From contig CALYLO010000007.1 in the NCBI GenBank assembly GCA_944800085.1, positions 152,501 through 216,500 on the forward strand: a stretch of DNA of 64,000 nt, in the 5' to 3' direction. The position numbers were made by a program, and so were the translations under genes. Below are positions 25,811-34,489 of the stretch, in pieces. The stretch's first letter is position 1. Each line of letters begins with the position of its first letter. The notes beneath the pieces were generated by a model. The model made no database searches. It saw nothing but the letters and a program-made list of their open reading frames with translations, and was not told the origin of the DNA. Origin of the DNA: Paenibacillus melissococcoides. GTDB lineage: Bacteria; Bacillota; Bacilli; Paenibacillales; Paenibacillaceae.

Positions 25811-27031
25811 ATGTATAGCGAATACTGGCTGACGCATGTCCGGTTGGAGACCGGCTACATGAAGGAAGATGGGCACATTACGGGCACCTCGACATCGCTG
25901 TTCCATATCCGCGTCAAGGACGGGATGATGGAGGAGATTCGTCCGGCGGCCTCACTTCCGGCCGACCCGCTGCCGCGGATCGACGCGCAGGGGCTGCTCC
26001 TGCTTCCGCCCTTCCGCGAGATGCATATCCATCTGGACAAAACCTATTACGGCGGGCCATGGAAAGCGGTGCGCCCGGTCTCGAGCATCTTCGAGCGAAT
26101 CGAGGAGGAGCGCCGCCTGCTCGTGGAGCAAGCCCCTTATGTCAGAGAACGGGCAGCGCAAATTCTCGATCTGATTCTGCGCAACGGCTCCACTCATATC
26201 CGGGCTCACGTCAATATTGATCCGGTCTCCGAGCTTCACAATCTGGAGAAGTGTCTGGAGGTGCTGGAAGCTTACCGCGACATGCTTACGTATGAGATCG
26301 TCGCCTTCACCCAGCACGGGCTGCTCCGCTCCGGCATGTCCGGGCTGCTCCGGCAGGCGGCCCGCAGCGGCGCAGGCCTCATCGGCTCGGTCGATCCGCA
26401 TTCGGTGGACGGCGAGATGAAGCAATCGCTCGCTACCTTGATGGACATTGCCGTCGAGACGAATACGGGCATCGACATCCATGTCCACGACGCCGGGGAT
26501 CATGGCTTGGCCACCCTGCAACATCTGGCGGATCTGACCGAGGATGCCGGCTGGCAGGGCCGCGTCGCCGTGAGCCATTCCTTCGCCTTCGCCAGCGCCT
26601 CTGCGGAACAGGCCGCCGAGCTGGCCGACCGGTTCGCCGCGCTCGGCATCGCGGTCCATTCGACCGTGCCGATCGGGCGGCGCGTCATGACGCTGCCGAT
26701 GCTGAAGGAACGGGGCGTGCCTGTCGGGCTCGGCACGGACAGCCTGACCGATCATTGGTCGCCGTTCGGCACGGGCGACATGCTGGAGAAGGCGGGCCGG
26801 CTGGCGGAGCTGTACGGCTATTCGCATGAGCAGGGACTGTCTCAGGCACTCGGATACATTACCGGCGGAATCACACCGCTGAATCCGGACGGGCAGCAAG
26901 CCTGGCCGGCGCCGGGCGTTCCGGCGGGCGGCGTGCTCGTGCAGGCGAGCTGCTCCGCCGAAGCGGTGGCCCGCAAGAGCATTCGGCAAGCCGTGCTGCA
27001 TGAGGGCCGGTTCGTGGCGGGGTCGCTATGA
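25811..27031 (+). CDS. Cytosine-deaminase-like amidohydrolase
   Basis: The 406-residue enzyme belongs to the metal-dependent amidohydrolase superfamily. Likely metal or substrate residues are in REMHIHLDKTYYGG (near residue 72), HIRAHVNIDP (near 132), IHVHDAGDHG (near 222), SHSF and GLGTDSLTDHW (near 310). The pattern is that of CodA-type deaminases and related ring-opening enzymes. ATG 25811 follows AAAGGAAGGG. The last codons overlap the next gene by ATGA, so the two are coupled. The neighbouring guanine-deaminase-like gene and LysR regulator suggest use of nucleobases or another N-heterocycle. The exact substrate is unknown. Confidence 0.85.
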   Translation: MYSEYWLTHVRLETGYMKEDGHITGTSTSLFHIRVKDGMMEEIRPAASLPADPLPRIDAQGLLLLPPFREMHIHLDKTYYGGPWKAVRPVSSIFERIEEERRLLVEQAPYVRERAAQILDLILRNGSTHIRAHVNIDPVSELHNLEKCLEVLEAYRDMLTYEIVAFTQHGLLRSGMSGLLRQAARSGAGLIGSVDPHSVDGEMKQSLATLMDIAVETNTGIDIHVHDAGDHGLATLQHLADLTEDAGWQGRVAVSHSFAFASASAEQAAELADRFAALGIAVHSTVPIGRRVMTLPMLKERGVPVGLGTDSLTDHWSPFGTGDMLEKAGRLAELYGYSHEQGLSQALGYITGGITPLNPDGQQAWPAPGVPAGGVLVQASCSAEAVARKSIRQAVLHEGRFVAGSL

Positions 27032-27537
27032 TCGGCGCGCGCGGACAAGAACGGCACGCGATAAATCATCAGGCGTTCATGGAACAGGCCGTCCGCCTCG
27101 CCTATGAGCATACGGTCCGCCGGGGAGGCAAGCCGTTCGGGGCGGTCCTCGTCCGCGAAGGCCAGGTCATCGCGACCGCCGTGAATGAAGTGCTGACGAG
27201 CCATGACCCGACCGATCATGCGGAAATGCGCGCCATCCGCGACGCCTGCCGGCAGCTCGGCACCCCCGATCTGTCCAGCTGCGTGCTGTACGCCAGCGGC
27301 GAGCCGTGCCCGATGTGCCTGAGCGCGGCCTATCTGGCCAAGCTGCCCGTCATCTATCACGCCTATCGCCAGGGGGAAGCCGAGGCGGCCGGCCTGGGCA
27401 CGAGCTGGCTGTATAAGCAGCTCGCCCTGCCTGCGGAAGAGCGATCGCTCCGAATCGTCGCACAGCGGGCGGACGCCGGAGCGGACTCGCCGTATGCCGC
27501 CTGGATCCGCCGCCAAGCCGACGGGGACAGCGGATAA
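27028..27537 (+). CDS. Guanine-deaminase-like zinc nucleobase deaminase
   Basis: The 169-residue protein has the cytidine-deaminase-fold zinc site: His64 and Glu66 (DPTDHAEMRAI) and Cys94 and Cys97 (GEPCPMC). The C-terminal segment SWLYKQLALPAEERSL closely resembles the B. subtilis GuaD tail, which favours guanine deaminase (guanine to xanthine) over tRNA adenosine deaminase. A second family member, the true tadA, is at 62317. The start overlaps the amidohydrolase stop by four bases. The substrate is an inference from similarity. Confidence 0.85.
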   Translation: MIGARGQERHAINHQAFMEQAVRLAYEHTVRRGGKPFGAVLVREGQVIATAVNEVLTSHDPTDHAEMRAIRDACRQLGTPDLSSCVLYASGEPCPMCLSAAYLAKLPVIYHAYRQGEAEAAGLGTSWLYKQLALPAEERSLRIVAQRADAGADSPYAAWIRRQADGDSG

Positions 27538-27554
27538 TAACAAGGGGGGCCGAT

Positions 27555-28418
27555 ATGGATGTAAGGCAGCTTCGCTATTTCATCGCCATCGTGGAGGAAC
27601 GGACGATTACGGCGGCGGCCCGGCGGCTTCATATCGCCCAGCCGCCGCTCAGCCAGCAGCTGAAGGCGCTGGAACGGGAGCTCGGGGTGCAATTGATCTG
27701 CCGCGGCCGCAAAGGGCTGGAGCTGACCGAGGCGGGCCAGGCCCTCTATCGGCACGCGACAATGCTGCTCAAGCAAATGGAGGAAGCCGAGCAGATGGTG
27801 CGGGACATCGGAGGCGGGACCCAAGGGACGCTGAAAATCGGCGTGAACACGCTGTCCGATCGCCGCCTGCCGGACTGGCTCCGCGCCTTCCGGGCGTCCC
27901 GTCCCGAGATGAGATACAAGATTCACCAGAACGACTCGCGCCAGCTGTGCAAGCTGGTGAAGGACCGGGATATTGAACTCGCCCTGATTCGGCTTCCGCT
28001 TTATCTGTCGGAGTTCTGCGTTCATCCCTTCCCGGCCGAGCCGTTCTATTTCCTGGCCGGCCGCTCCTTCCAGCCCACGCGTCCGGAACTGACGCTGCGG
28101 GATATTGTTGCCGCTCCGCTCCTGCTGCCCAGCACGGAAGGGCTCGGAGTCTACCAGGTCATTATGGATGCGTTCCGCCAGCGCCGCCTCGAAGCCCCTA
28201 TTCTGGGGGAATGCTCTGACATTTCGCTATTGATGGAACTCGTCTCGACCGGCTTCTGCATGAGCATCGTGCCGCTGACCGTGCAGGGCCGCTGGGGGGA
28301 GGAGAACATTCAAGCGTTCCCTCTCCCCGAGATTCACGGCGCTTCGGCTCTCATCTGGCTGAAGGAGCATCATTTGTCCCAAGCGGCGCAGCAGTTCATC
28401 GAGATCGTGTCACGATAA
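27555..28418 (+). CDS. LysR-family transcriptional regulator
   Basis: The 287-residue protein has an N-terminal winged helix (MDVRQLRYFIAIVEERTITA, AAARRLHIAQPPLSQQLKAL) and a C-terminal LysR substrate-binding domain. It starts 17 bases after the deaminase gene behind AAGGGGGGCC, so it is the third gene of the cassette. LysR regulators normally sit divergent from their target; here it is co-directional, so autoregulation of the whole operon is likely. The inducer is probably a nucleobase-related compound, by context only. Confidence 0.93.
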   Translation: MDVRQLRYFIAIVEERTITAAARRLHIAQPPLSQQLKALERELGVQLICRGRKGLELTEAGQALYRHATMLLKQMEEAEQMVRDIGGGTQGTLKIGVNTLSDRRLPDWLRAFRASRPEMRYKIHQNDSRQLCKLVKDRDIELALIRLPLYLSEFCVHPFPAEPFYFLAGRSFQPTRPELTLRDIVAAPLLLPSTEGLGVYQVIMDAFRQRRLEAPILGECSDISLLMELVSTGFCMSIVPLTVQGRWGEENIQAFPLPEIHGASALIWLKEHHLSQAAQQFIEIVSR

Positions 28419-28424
28419 AATAAA

Positions 28425-28487
28425 AACCTTCACGTTCATCTCCTTGCGCCGGAAGGCGCTGCGGAATGCGAGGTGAAGGTTTTTTTG
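28425..28487 (+). terminator. Terminator of the amidohydrolase/LysR operon
   Basis: AACCTTCAC (28425-28433) pairs with GTGAAGGTT (28473-28481), followed by TTTTTT. The internal loop can form a second small stem. Confidence 0.9.
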
Positions 28488-28500
28488 TCTTATTATTGTA

Positions 28501-28559
28501 AAAAAACACCCCTCCATTCCCCACTCCGCACCAACGGCGGCGGAGAGGATGGAGGGGTA
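28501..28559 (-). terminator. Terminator of speB
   Basis: On the minus strand ACCCCTCCAT pairs with ATGGAGGGGT, with inner pairing around CTCCGC/GCGGAG, followed by GTTTTTT. Confidence 0.9.
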
Positions 28560-28579
28560 TTGTCTTGATGCGTTCGATG

Positions 28580-29449
28580 CTACTTCACGAAGCCGAGCAG
28601 CATCTCGCGGATAATCTTGCTCGCCGTAATCGGCGTCTGCTCGGTCGGGTCATAGATCGGCGCGACTTCCACGAGGTCGCAGCCGACGACATTCGCCTCG
28701 GATCGGGCGATGAGATGCACCGCTTCGAGCAGCTCCTTCGACGTGATCCCCCCCGCTTCGGCCGTGCCGGTGCCCGGCGCGCAGCTCGGATCGAGCACGT
28801 CGATGTCGATCGTGACGTAGACCGGACGTCCTGCCAGCTCCGGCAGCACGCTCTTCAGCGGCGCAGCCACATCGAACGGATGGAAGTTGATGTTCTCGCG
28901 GGCATAAGCCCACTCCTCGCGGGATCCGGAACGGATGCCGAATTGATAGATGTTCTTGCCGCCCATCATTTCCGCCGCCTTGCGGATCGGCGTCGAGTGC
29001 GACAGCGGCTCGCCTTCATATTGATCGCGCAGGTCGGCGTGCGCATCGATATGGATAATCGCCAGATCCGGATACTTCTTGTGCACTTCCTGGATAACCG
29101 GCCAGGAGACAAGATGCTCGCCGCCCAGACCGACCGGGAACTTGCCGTCAGCCAGCAGCTTGCTTACGAATTCCCCGATGATGTCCAGGCTCTTCCCCGC
29201 GTTGCCGAACGGCAGCAGCAGATCCCCGGCATCGAAGTAATTCAGCTCCTCAATGCTCTTGTCGAGATAAGGGCTGTACTCCTCCAGTCCGATCGAAGCC
29301 TCGAGGATGCGGGCCGGGCCGAAGCGCGAACCCGGACGAAACGATACGGTGTAATCCATCGGCATGCCGTAAATGACCGCCTTGGCGCTCTCATAGTCCT
29401 CCGAACTGTAGATGAACACGTTGCCCGAATATTTTTGATCCAATTTCAT
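28580..29449 (-). CDS. speB: Agmatinase
   Basis: The 289-residue ureohydrolase has the binuclear manganese site: GGEHLVSWP near residue 109, DAHADLRDQY near 134 and DIDVLDPSCAPGTGTAEAGG near 223. The last motif is typical of agmatinases in this family. It converts agmatine to putrescine and urea. ATG 29449 follows AGGAGGAGCATACC. It lies 36 bases downstream of speE, the usual speE-speB operon of Bacillota, so putrescine made here feeds SpeE. Confidence 0.95.
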   Translation of the reverse strand: MKLDQKYSGNVFIYSSEDYESAKAVIYGMPMDYTVSFRPGSRFGPARILEASIGLEEYSPYLDKSIEELNYFDAGDLLLPFGNAGKSLDIIGEFVSKLLADGKFPVGLGGEHLVSWPVIQEVHKKYPDLAIIHIDAHADLRDQYEGEPLSHSTPIRKAAEMMGGKNIYQFGIRSGSREEWAYARENINFHPFDVAAPLKSVLPELAGRPVYVTIDIDVLDPSCAPGTGTAEAGGITSKELLEAVHLIARSEANVVGCDLVEVAPIYDPTEQTPITASKIIREMLLGFVK

Positions 29450-29485
29450 AGGTATGCTCCTCCTCGCTGCAGCCTGCCTAAGGGC

Positions 29486-30313
29486 TTACTTGCAGAGATC
29501 CTCGACGAATTTCGGCAATACGAAGGCGGCGTGATGCAGACGCGGCGAGTAGTACTTCGTCTCCATCTCCGGAATGCTCGCTTCCTCCACCTTCAGCGGA
29601 TCATGCTTCTTGCTCCCCATCGTGAACGTCCACATGCCGCTCGGATAGGTCGGAATGTTCGCGGCGTAGACGCGCACGATCGGGAAGATCTCCTTCACGT
29701 CGCGGTTCACCTTCTGAATCAGATCCGCCTTGAACCAAGGATTGTCCGTCTGCGCGACGAACAGGCCGTCATCCTTCAACGCGTCGTAGATGCCTTGGTA
29801 GAAGCCGCGCTCGAACAATGGAGCTGCCGGGCCAACCGGCTCGGTCGAGTCGACCATAATGACGTCGTACTCGTTCTTGCTGTTCAATATATGCATATAT
29901 CCGTCATTCACCTGCACTTCAACCCGCGGGTTGTCCAGCTCGCAGGCGATTTCCGGAAGGTATTTTTTCGAATATTCGATGACTTTGCCGTCGATATCGA
30001 CGAGAACGGCCTTCTCGACCGAAGGATGCTTCATAATCTCGCGCATCACTCCGCCGTCTCCTCCGCCGACGACAAGCACTTTCTTCGGATTCGGATGCGT
30101 TACGAGTGCCGGGTGCGCCACCATCTCATGATAGACGAATTCATCCTTCACCGTAGTCATAACCATGCCGTCCAATACGAGCATTCGTCCGAATTCTTCG
30201 GTATCCAGCAGTGTCAAATGCTGAAACGGCGTCTGTTCATTCACATAGGTCTCGCGGATCTTCGCCGTAATGCCAAAGCTCTCCGTCTGCTTCTCTGTAA
30301 ACCACAATTCCAT
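29486..30313 (-). CDS. speE: Spermidine synthase
   Basis: The 275-residue aminopropyltransferase makes spermidine from putrescine and decarboxylated S-adenosylmethionine. The nucleotide-binding motif VVGGGDGGVMREI is near residue 80. The catalytic Asp is in VDSTEPVGPA, and the substrate loop is YPSGMWTFTMGSK. The start ATG 30313 follows AGAAGGTTG. A consensus promoter lies 140 bases upstream and remains intact although an IS element sits just beyond it. Confidence 0.97.
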   Translation of the reverse strand: MELWFTEKQTESFGITAKIRETYVNEQTPFQHLTLLDTEEFGRMLVLDGMVMTTVKDEFVYHEMVAHPALVTHPNPKKVLVVGGGDGGVMREIMKHPSVEKAVLVDIDGKVIEYSKKYLPEIACELDNPRVEVQVNDGYMHILNSKNEYDVIMVDSTEPVGPAAPLFERGFYQGIYDALKDDGLFVAQTDNPWFKADLIQKVNRDVKEIFPIVRVYAANIPTYPSGMWTFTMGSKKHDPLKVEEASIPEMETKYYSPRLHHAAFVLPKFVEDLCK

Positions 30314-30451
30314 AGGAATCAACCTTCTTTCTTATCGGTAATGGTATCGTTGGTCCCTGCTGAAATGCTCGTAATGGTTCCCATGTGTACATTCGTAACA
30401 CTTCATCTACATATCGCACCAAGCTGCTCAGTGTATAAATAGACCATTTGT

Positions 30452-30480
30452 ATTATACGCGAGTCACCCCGTCTTAGCAA
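30452..30480 (-). promoter_or_regulatory. Sigma-A promoter of speE-speB
   Basis: TTGCTA (30475-30480) and TATAAT (30452-30457) on the minus strand are separated by 17 bases. The predicted leader is about 130 bases. Confidence 0.8.
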
Positions 30481-30489
30481 AATAAACAT

Positions 30490-31965
30490 TCATGAACTCT
30501 CGTTCGCAAACCTAGCATGAAAATAGCGAGGGTTTAGTGGTCGGACCTATTTCCCATACTGCTACTACATGACGCGAAACACGTTCTTTTTAATGGTGGT
30601 GTAACCCCGACAAATAAACTGTTGAGGATGAGTTCTGTGTACAAACCTGTGCTGGCTCTGTATGCCCAATCAGAGAACCGCGAACAGAAAAATGCTCAAG
30701 CTCGAATTCATCCGCCGTCATGTATTTCAGTTATGGAGGGAAGCCAAGATGGAAGTATTGCTTGAACGCTGTGCTGGAATGGACGTTCACCAAGAGACAA
30801 TCGTCGTTTGTGTGATGACCACAGATGCTGCGGGGGAGGCCCACAGCGAGATCCGAACCTTTGGAACGATGACCAAACATCTTTTCGAACTGCTTAAGTA
30901 CCTGGAGTCCCAAGGCGTTACACACATCGCAATGGAGAGCACGGGAATCTATTGGAAACCTGTCTACAACATCCTTGAAGGCTACTTCACCGTCGTACTG
31001 GCGAATGCGCAGCGCATTAAGAATGTTCCTGGCCGCAAGACGGATGTTTGTGATGCCGAATGGATCGCGAAGCTGCTTCGAGTCGGTCTAATTGAGCCCA
31101 GCTTTGTGCCATCCGAGGACTTAAGGGAGCTACGGGACCTCTGCCGACTTCGAAAAAAACGAATCGGCTCCCTAACAGCGGAGAAAAACCGAATCCAGAA
31201 GTATCTTGAAGCAGGTAACGTCAAGCTAGGCAGTGTCATCTCAGACGTATTCGGTGTATCCGGGCGCAGTTTGTTGCAACGCTTAATCGAAAAAGGTTAC
31301 GTTGACGCGGAAGATGTTGAAGCGAGCGTCAAGGGTTCGATCAAGAACAAAAAAAGTGAAGTTACTGACTCTCTTTTTGGCACGATGACCCCGCATCAAA
31401 TTCGATTGATTAAAGATTGTTGGGAGCATATCGAATACTTAGAGAAGTCCATTGCTCGGTTGGAAGCCGAAATTAACGATCACTTGGAGCCCTATCGGAC
31501 GGAGTACGAACTGCTTCAGACCATTCCAGGTGTTAGCGAACGAACAGCTGCAGCACTCCTTGCAGAAATCGGGGCCGATATGGAGCAATTTCCATCCGCA
31601 GATCACCTTGCCTCTTGGGCTGGCGTAGCACCCGGCAACCACGAGAGTGCAGGCAAAAAAAAAGTACAAAAAGCGTAAAAGGCAATCCTCATGCAAAAGT
31701 GACACTATGCGAAGCGTCTTGGGCAATCGCTCGCTCACGAAACACGGTCTTGGCAACAAAGTTCTGGAAGATTGCTTCACGACGAGGAAAGAAAAAAGCT
31801 TGCATTGCCATTTCACGTAAGATACTTATCATTGCTTACCACATGCTGAAGAACAAACAAATTTACATCGAAGGTGGACCACAAGCACCACTCATGCAGA
31901 TCAACTAACCTTACAGCATTGACGAAACATAGCGATTTTAAACAAGGCCCCTTCAAAGAAGGTGG
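30490..31965 (+). mobile_element. IS110-family insertion sequence (ends approximate)
   Basis: A single DEDD transposase gene identifies the IS110 family, which lacks long terminal inverted repeats and does not make fixed target duplications. The exact ends therefore cannot be read off. The left end lies right of the intact speE promoter at 30480. The right end lies between the transposase stop (31908) and the penicillin-binding-protein leader. The 200-250 bases before the transposase are non-coding and could hold the bridge RNA known for this family. Confidence 0.75.
30749..31908 (+). pseudogene. IS110-family DEDD transposase with frameshift at an A9 run
   Basis: The frame starts at ATG 30749 behind GGAGGG. 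The RuvC-like residues Asp12, Glu61, Asp97 and Asp100 are all present (GMDVHQ, MESTG, KTDVCDAE). The transposase_20 region follows (LLQTIPGVSERTAAALLAEI, WAGVAPGNHESAGK). In-frame reading ends at TAA soon after a run of nine A (31655-31663). The -1 frame continues as KGNPHAKVTLCEASWAIARS through MLKNKQIYIEGG to a stop at 31906-31908. This completes a normal length of about 386 residues. Loss of one A, sequencing error or slippage on the A run are all possible. The break falls just past the presumed catalytic serine region. Confidence 0.85.
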
Positions 31966-32279
31966 ACCGGGCATCTTATGGTCATTTCTCAGAAAATTGC
32001 TGCTTTTTAAAGACGATAATCGTTCATGAGTGCGTTTGGATTTTCACAGAAAAAAAAACGGACGATAGGCATTCCTGTCGCGGCCCCCGTTCGGGGTTCG
32101 GTCCCCCTCATATTCCCCCTGTTTCCCGCATCCCCGGGTACGGATGAAGGCGATTCCGCTGTGCGGAGCAGCCGATTTTTTAGCTTGCCAGGAATAAGCC
32201 ATTCTATTCTTTTCCATACTGAGAAATAACGCGAATGATTGTCGAACGGACGGGAAATCGGGGACAAGGAGGAGTCATA
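31966..32279. other. Leader region of the penicillin-binding-protein gene
   Basis: No gene is supported here. The left part may contain the IS right flank. The GC-rich centre (32080-32160) has no clear hairpin with a T-run. The right end carries the AAGGAGGAG binding site of the next gene. Confidence 0.4.
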
Positions 32280-34334
32280 ATGGATCGTCGCCGCACATCA
32301 ACCAAGAAGCGCAAGCGGCTTCGCTTGCTGCTCATCAGCTCCAGCGCCGCCTTCGTCATGGCGATTGGCGTGGCTGCCTCCGTGCTCGGTTACCTCTATG
32401 TCAGCGATCTGCCCGTCACCGCGACAGAGCAGGCCTCCCGGATTCTGGACGGCCATGGCCAACTGCTGACGACGCTGTCTCCGGGCCAGAAGCAGCAGAT
32501 GCATGTCCCCTTGAAGGATATTGCCGAGGATCTGGTGCATGCGACGCTGGCTACGGAGGATCGGCAGTTCTATCATCATCCCGGGATCGACGTGAAGGGC
32601 GTCGCGCGGGCCGTGCTCGTCAATCTGGAGAACATGTCCACGCGGCAAGGCGCCAGCACGCTGACCCAACAGCTGGCCCGCAATCTGTACTTGAGTCATG
32701 AACGGACATGGAAGCGGAAGGTGAAGGAAGCGCTGTATGCCCTGCAGTTGGAGATGAAGTACACCAAGGACGAGATTCTCGAGATGTATCTGAATCAAAT
32801 CTATTACGGGCACGGCGCCTATGGGATCGAAGCGGCGGCCCAGCTCTACTTCGACAAATCGGCCCGCGATCTGACCTTGGCCGAGAGCGCCATGCTGGCA
32901 GGCATTCCGCGCGGCCCTGTCTATTATTCACCCTTCCTGCAAATGAAAAATGCGAAGGATCGGCAAAAAACCGTGCTGAACGGCATGGTCGAGACCGGCT
33001 ATATCTCGCAGGAGGCGGCTGACAAAGCCTACCACGAGCTGCTGACCTTCCGGCCGCAAACTGAACGCCCGGATACGCTCGTGGCCCCCTATTTCCGCGA
33101 TTATGTGCGGCGGGAGCTGACCGATCTGGGCATCCCGGAAGTGGCGGTCGACGGCGGCGGCCTGCTCGTCTATACAACGCTTGACGCCCGGGCGCAGCAG
33201 GCGGCCGAGGAAGCGGTGGCGAAGCAGATTCCGGCGGAAGGAGAGCTGCAGGCGGCCCTTATCGCCATCGATCCGCGCAACGGGTACATCAAGGCGATGG
33301 TCGGCGGCAAAAACTACCGCCTCAATCAATACAATCGCGTCTTTGCCGACACGCGCCAGCCGGGCTCGGCCTTCAAGCCGATTGTATATCTGGCCGCCCT
33401 GGAGGAGAAGGCGATCACGGCGGCGACCCACTTCGTGAGCGAGCCGACGGCTTTTCCTTATGACGAGGGGCGGCAGGTGTACCGGCCGAGCAACTATGGC
33501 GGCAAGTATCATGGCGACATCGATCTCCGCCAGGCGATTGCCGCCTCCGACAATATCTATGCGGTGCATACGCTGATGCAGATCGGCCCCGACAAGGTCA
33601 TCTCCCTGGCGCGGCGGCTCGGCATCGACGGAGCGATGAAGCCGCTCCCGTCCTTGGCGCTCGGCACCTATCCGGTCAGTCCGTTCGACATGGCCGCCGC
33701 CTACGGCGTCTTCAGCAATGAGGGCAAGCGGGTCATCCCGCGCGCGATCCTGAAGGTTACGGATCAGACGGGGCGAATCCTGTACGAAGCGCCGCCGGTG
33801 GAGGCGGAGCAGGTCGTGAACCCGGCGGAAGCTTATGTGCTCACCAGCCTGATGGAGAGCGTCTTCGAAGCGGGCGGGACCGGCAACCGCGTCTCGCCGG
33901 TCATCAAGCGGCCCGTGGCCGGGAAGACGGGCACGACCGATGCCGACGCCTGGATCGTCGGCTACACCCCCGAGCTGTCGACCGCCGTATGGGTCGGCTA
34001 CGATCGGGGCAAGAACATCTCGCTGACCGAATCGCACAAGGCCGCGCCGATCTTCGCCGAGTTCATGGAGAAGGCGCTGCACAGCGTGCCGCCCAAAATT
34101 TTCACGGTGCCGGATGATGTGGTCAGCCTCTATATTGATCCGGATTCCGGACAGCTCGCCGGAGAGGATTGTCCGGGCAAGCGGCTGGAGACGTTCGTCA
34201 AAGGAACCGAGCCGACGGAATGGTGCGGCCTGCATGGTTCGGCGAAGCCGGAACCGGCGCCGGACAAGCCGGTCGAGAAGCAGCCGGAGAAGCGCTCGTG
34301 GTGGCAGCACTTCAAGCGCTGGTGGACCGGATAA
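32280..34334 (+). CDS. Class A penicillin-binding protein (PBP2d/PbpG type)
   Basis: The 684-residue bifunctional enzyme has an N-terminal cytoplasmic Arg/Lys stretch and one membrane anchor (residues about 16-38). The GT51 transglycosylase domain contains ATEDRQFYHHPGID near residue 90 and the RQGASTLTQQLARNLYL motif. The transpeptidase domain has SxxK (SAFKP, near residue 362), SDN near 423 and KTGT near 548. It polymerises and crosslinks peptidoglycan outside the membrane. ATG 32280 follows AAGGAGGAG. The location beside speE-speB and near ywhD matches B. subtilis ywhE (pbpG), a spore-associated PBP. The specific role is inferred from that synteny. Confidence 0.93.
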   Translation: MDRRRTSTKKRKRLRLLLISSSAAFVMAIGVAASVLGYLYVSDLPVTATEQASRILDGHGQLLTTLSPGQKQQMHVPLKDIAEDLVHATLATEDRQFYHHPGIDVKGVARAVLVNLENMSTRQGASTLTQQLARNLYLSHERTWKRKVKEALYALQLEMKYTKDEILEMYLNQIYYGHGAYGIEAAAQLYFDKSARDLTLAESAMLAGIPRGPVYYSPFLQMKNAKDRQKTVLNGMVETGYISQEAADKAYHELLTFRPQTERPDTLVAPYFRDYVRRELTDLGIPEVAVDGGGLLVYTTLDARAQQAAEEAVAKQIPAEGELQAALIAIDPRNGYIKAMVGGKNYRLNQYNRVFADTRQPGSAFKPIVYLAALEEKAITAATHFVSEPTAFPYDEGRQVYRPSNYGGKYHGDIDLRQAIAASDNIYAVHTLMQIGPDKVISLARRLGIDGAMKPLPSLALGTYPVSPFDMAAAYGVFSNEGKRVIPRAILKVTDQTGRILYEAPPVEAEQVVNPAEAYVLTSLMESVFEAGGTGNRVSPVIKRPVAGKTGTTDADAWIVGYTPELSTAVWVGYDRGKNISLTESHKAAPIFAEFMEKALHSVPPKIFTVPDDVVSLYIDPDSGQLAGEDCPGKRLETFVKGTEPTEWCGLHGSAKPEPAPDKPVEKQPEKRSWWQHFKRWWTG

Positions 34335-34383
34335 GGCATCGGGCATAAGACGATTAGGCGCTCAGCCAAATGTATAGGACGAC

Positions 34384-34444
34384 AAAAACAGCCGGACCGC
34401 TGGCGCCGCTCCTTCCGGGGAGTTGCGCCGGGGTCCGGCTGTTT
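34384..34444. terminator. Bidirectional terminator between PBP and MFS genes
   Basis: AACAGCCGGACC (34387-34398) pairs with GGTCCGGCTGTT (34432-34443). TTTTTG follows on the minus strand and TTTGG on the plus strand, so it mainly serves the MFS gene. Confidence 0.85.
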
Positions 34445-34489
34445 GGCGTTATCATCCGCAGCGGAGTAAGCCCGGGAAGCGGCTGCTGC

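Noticed and set aside
28565..30442. 625-codon plus-strand open frame opposite speE-speB
   Set aside because: GC-rich codon bias of the real minus-strand genes leaves the opposite frame open. The sense genes are fully recognisable with catalytic motifs.
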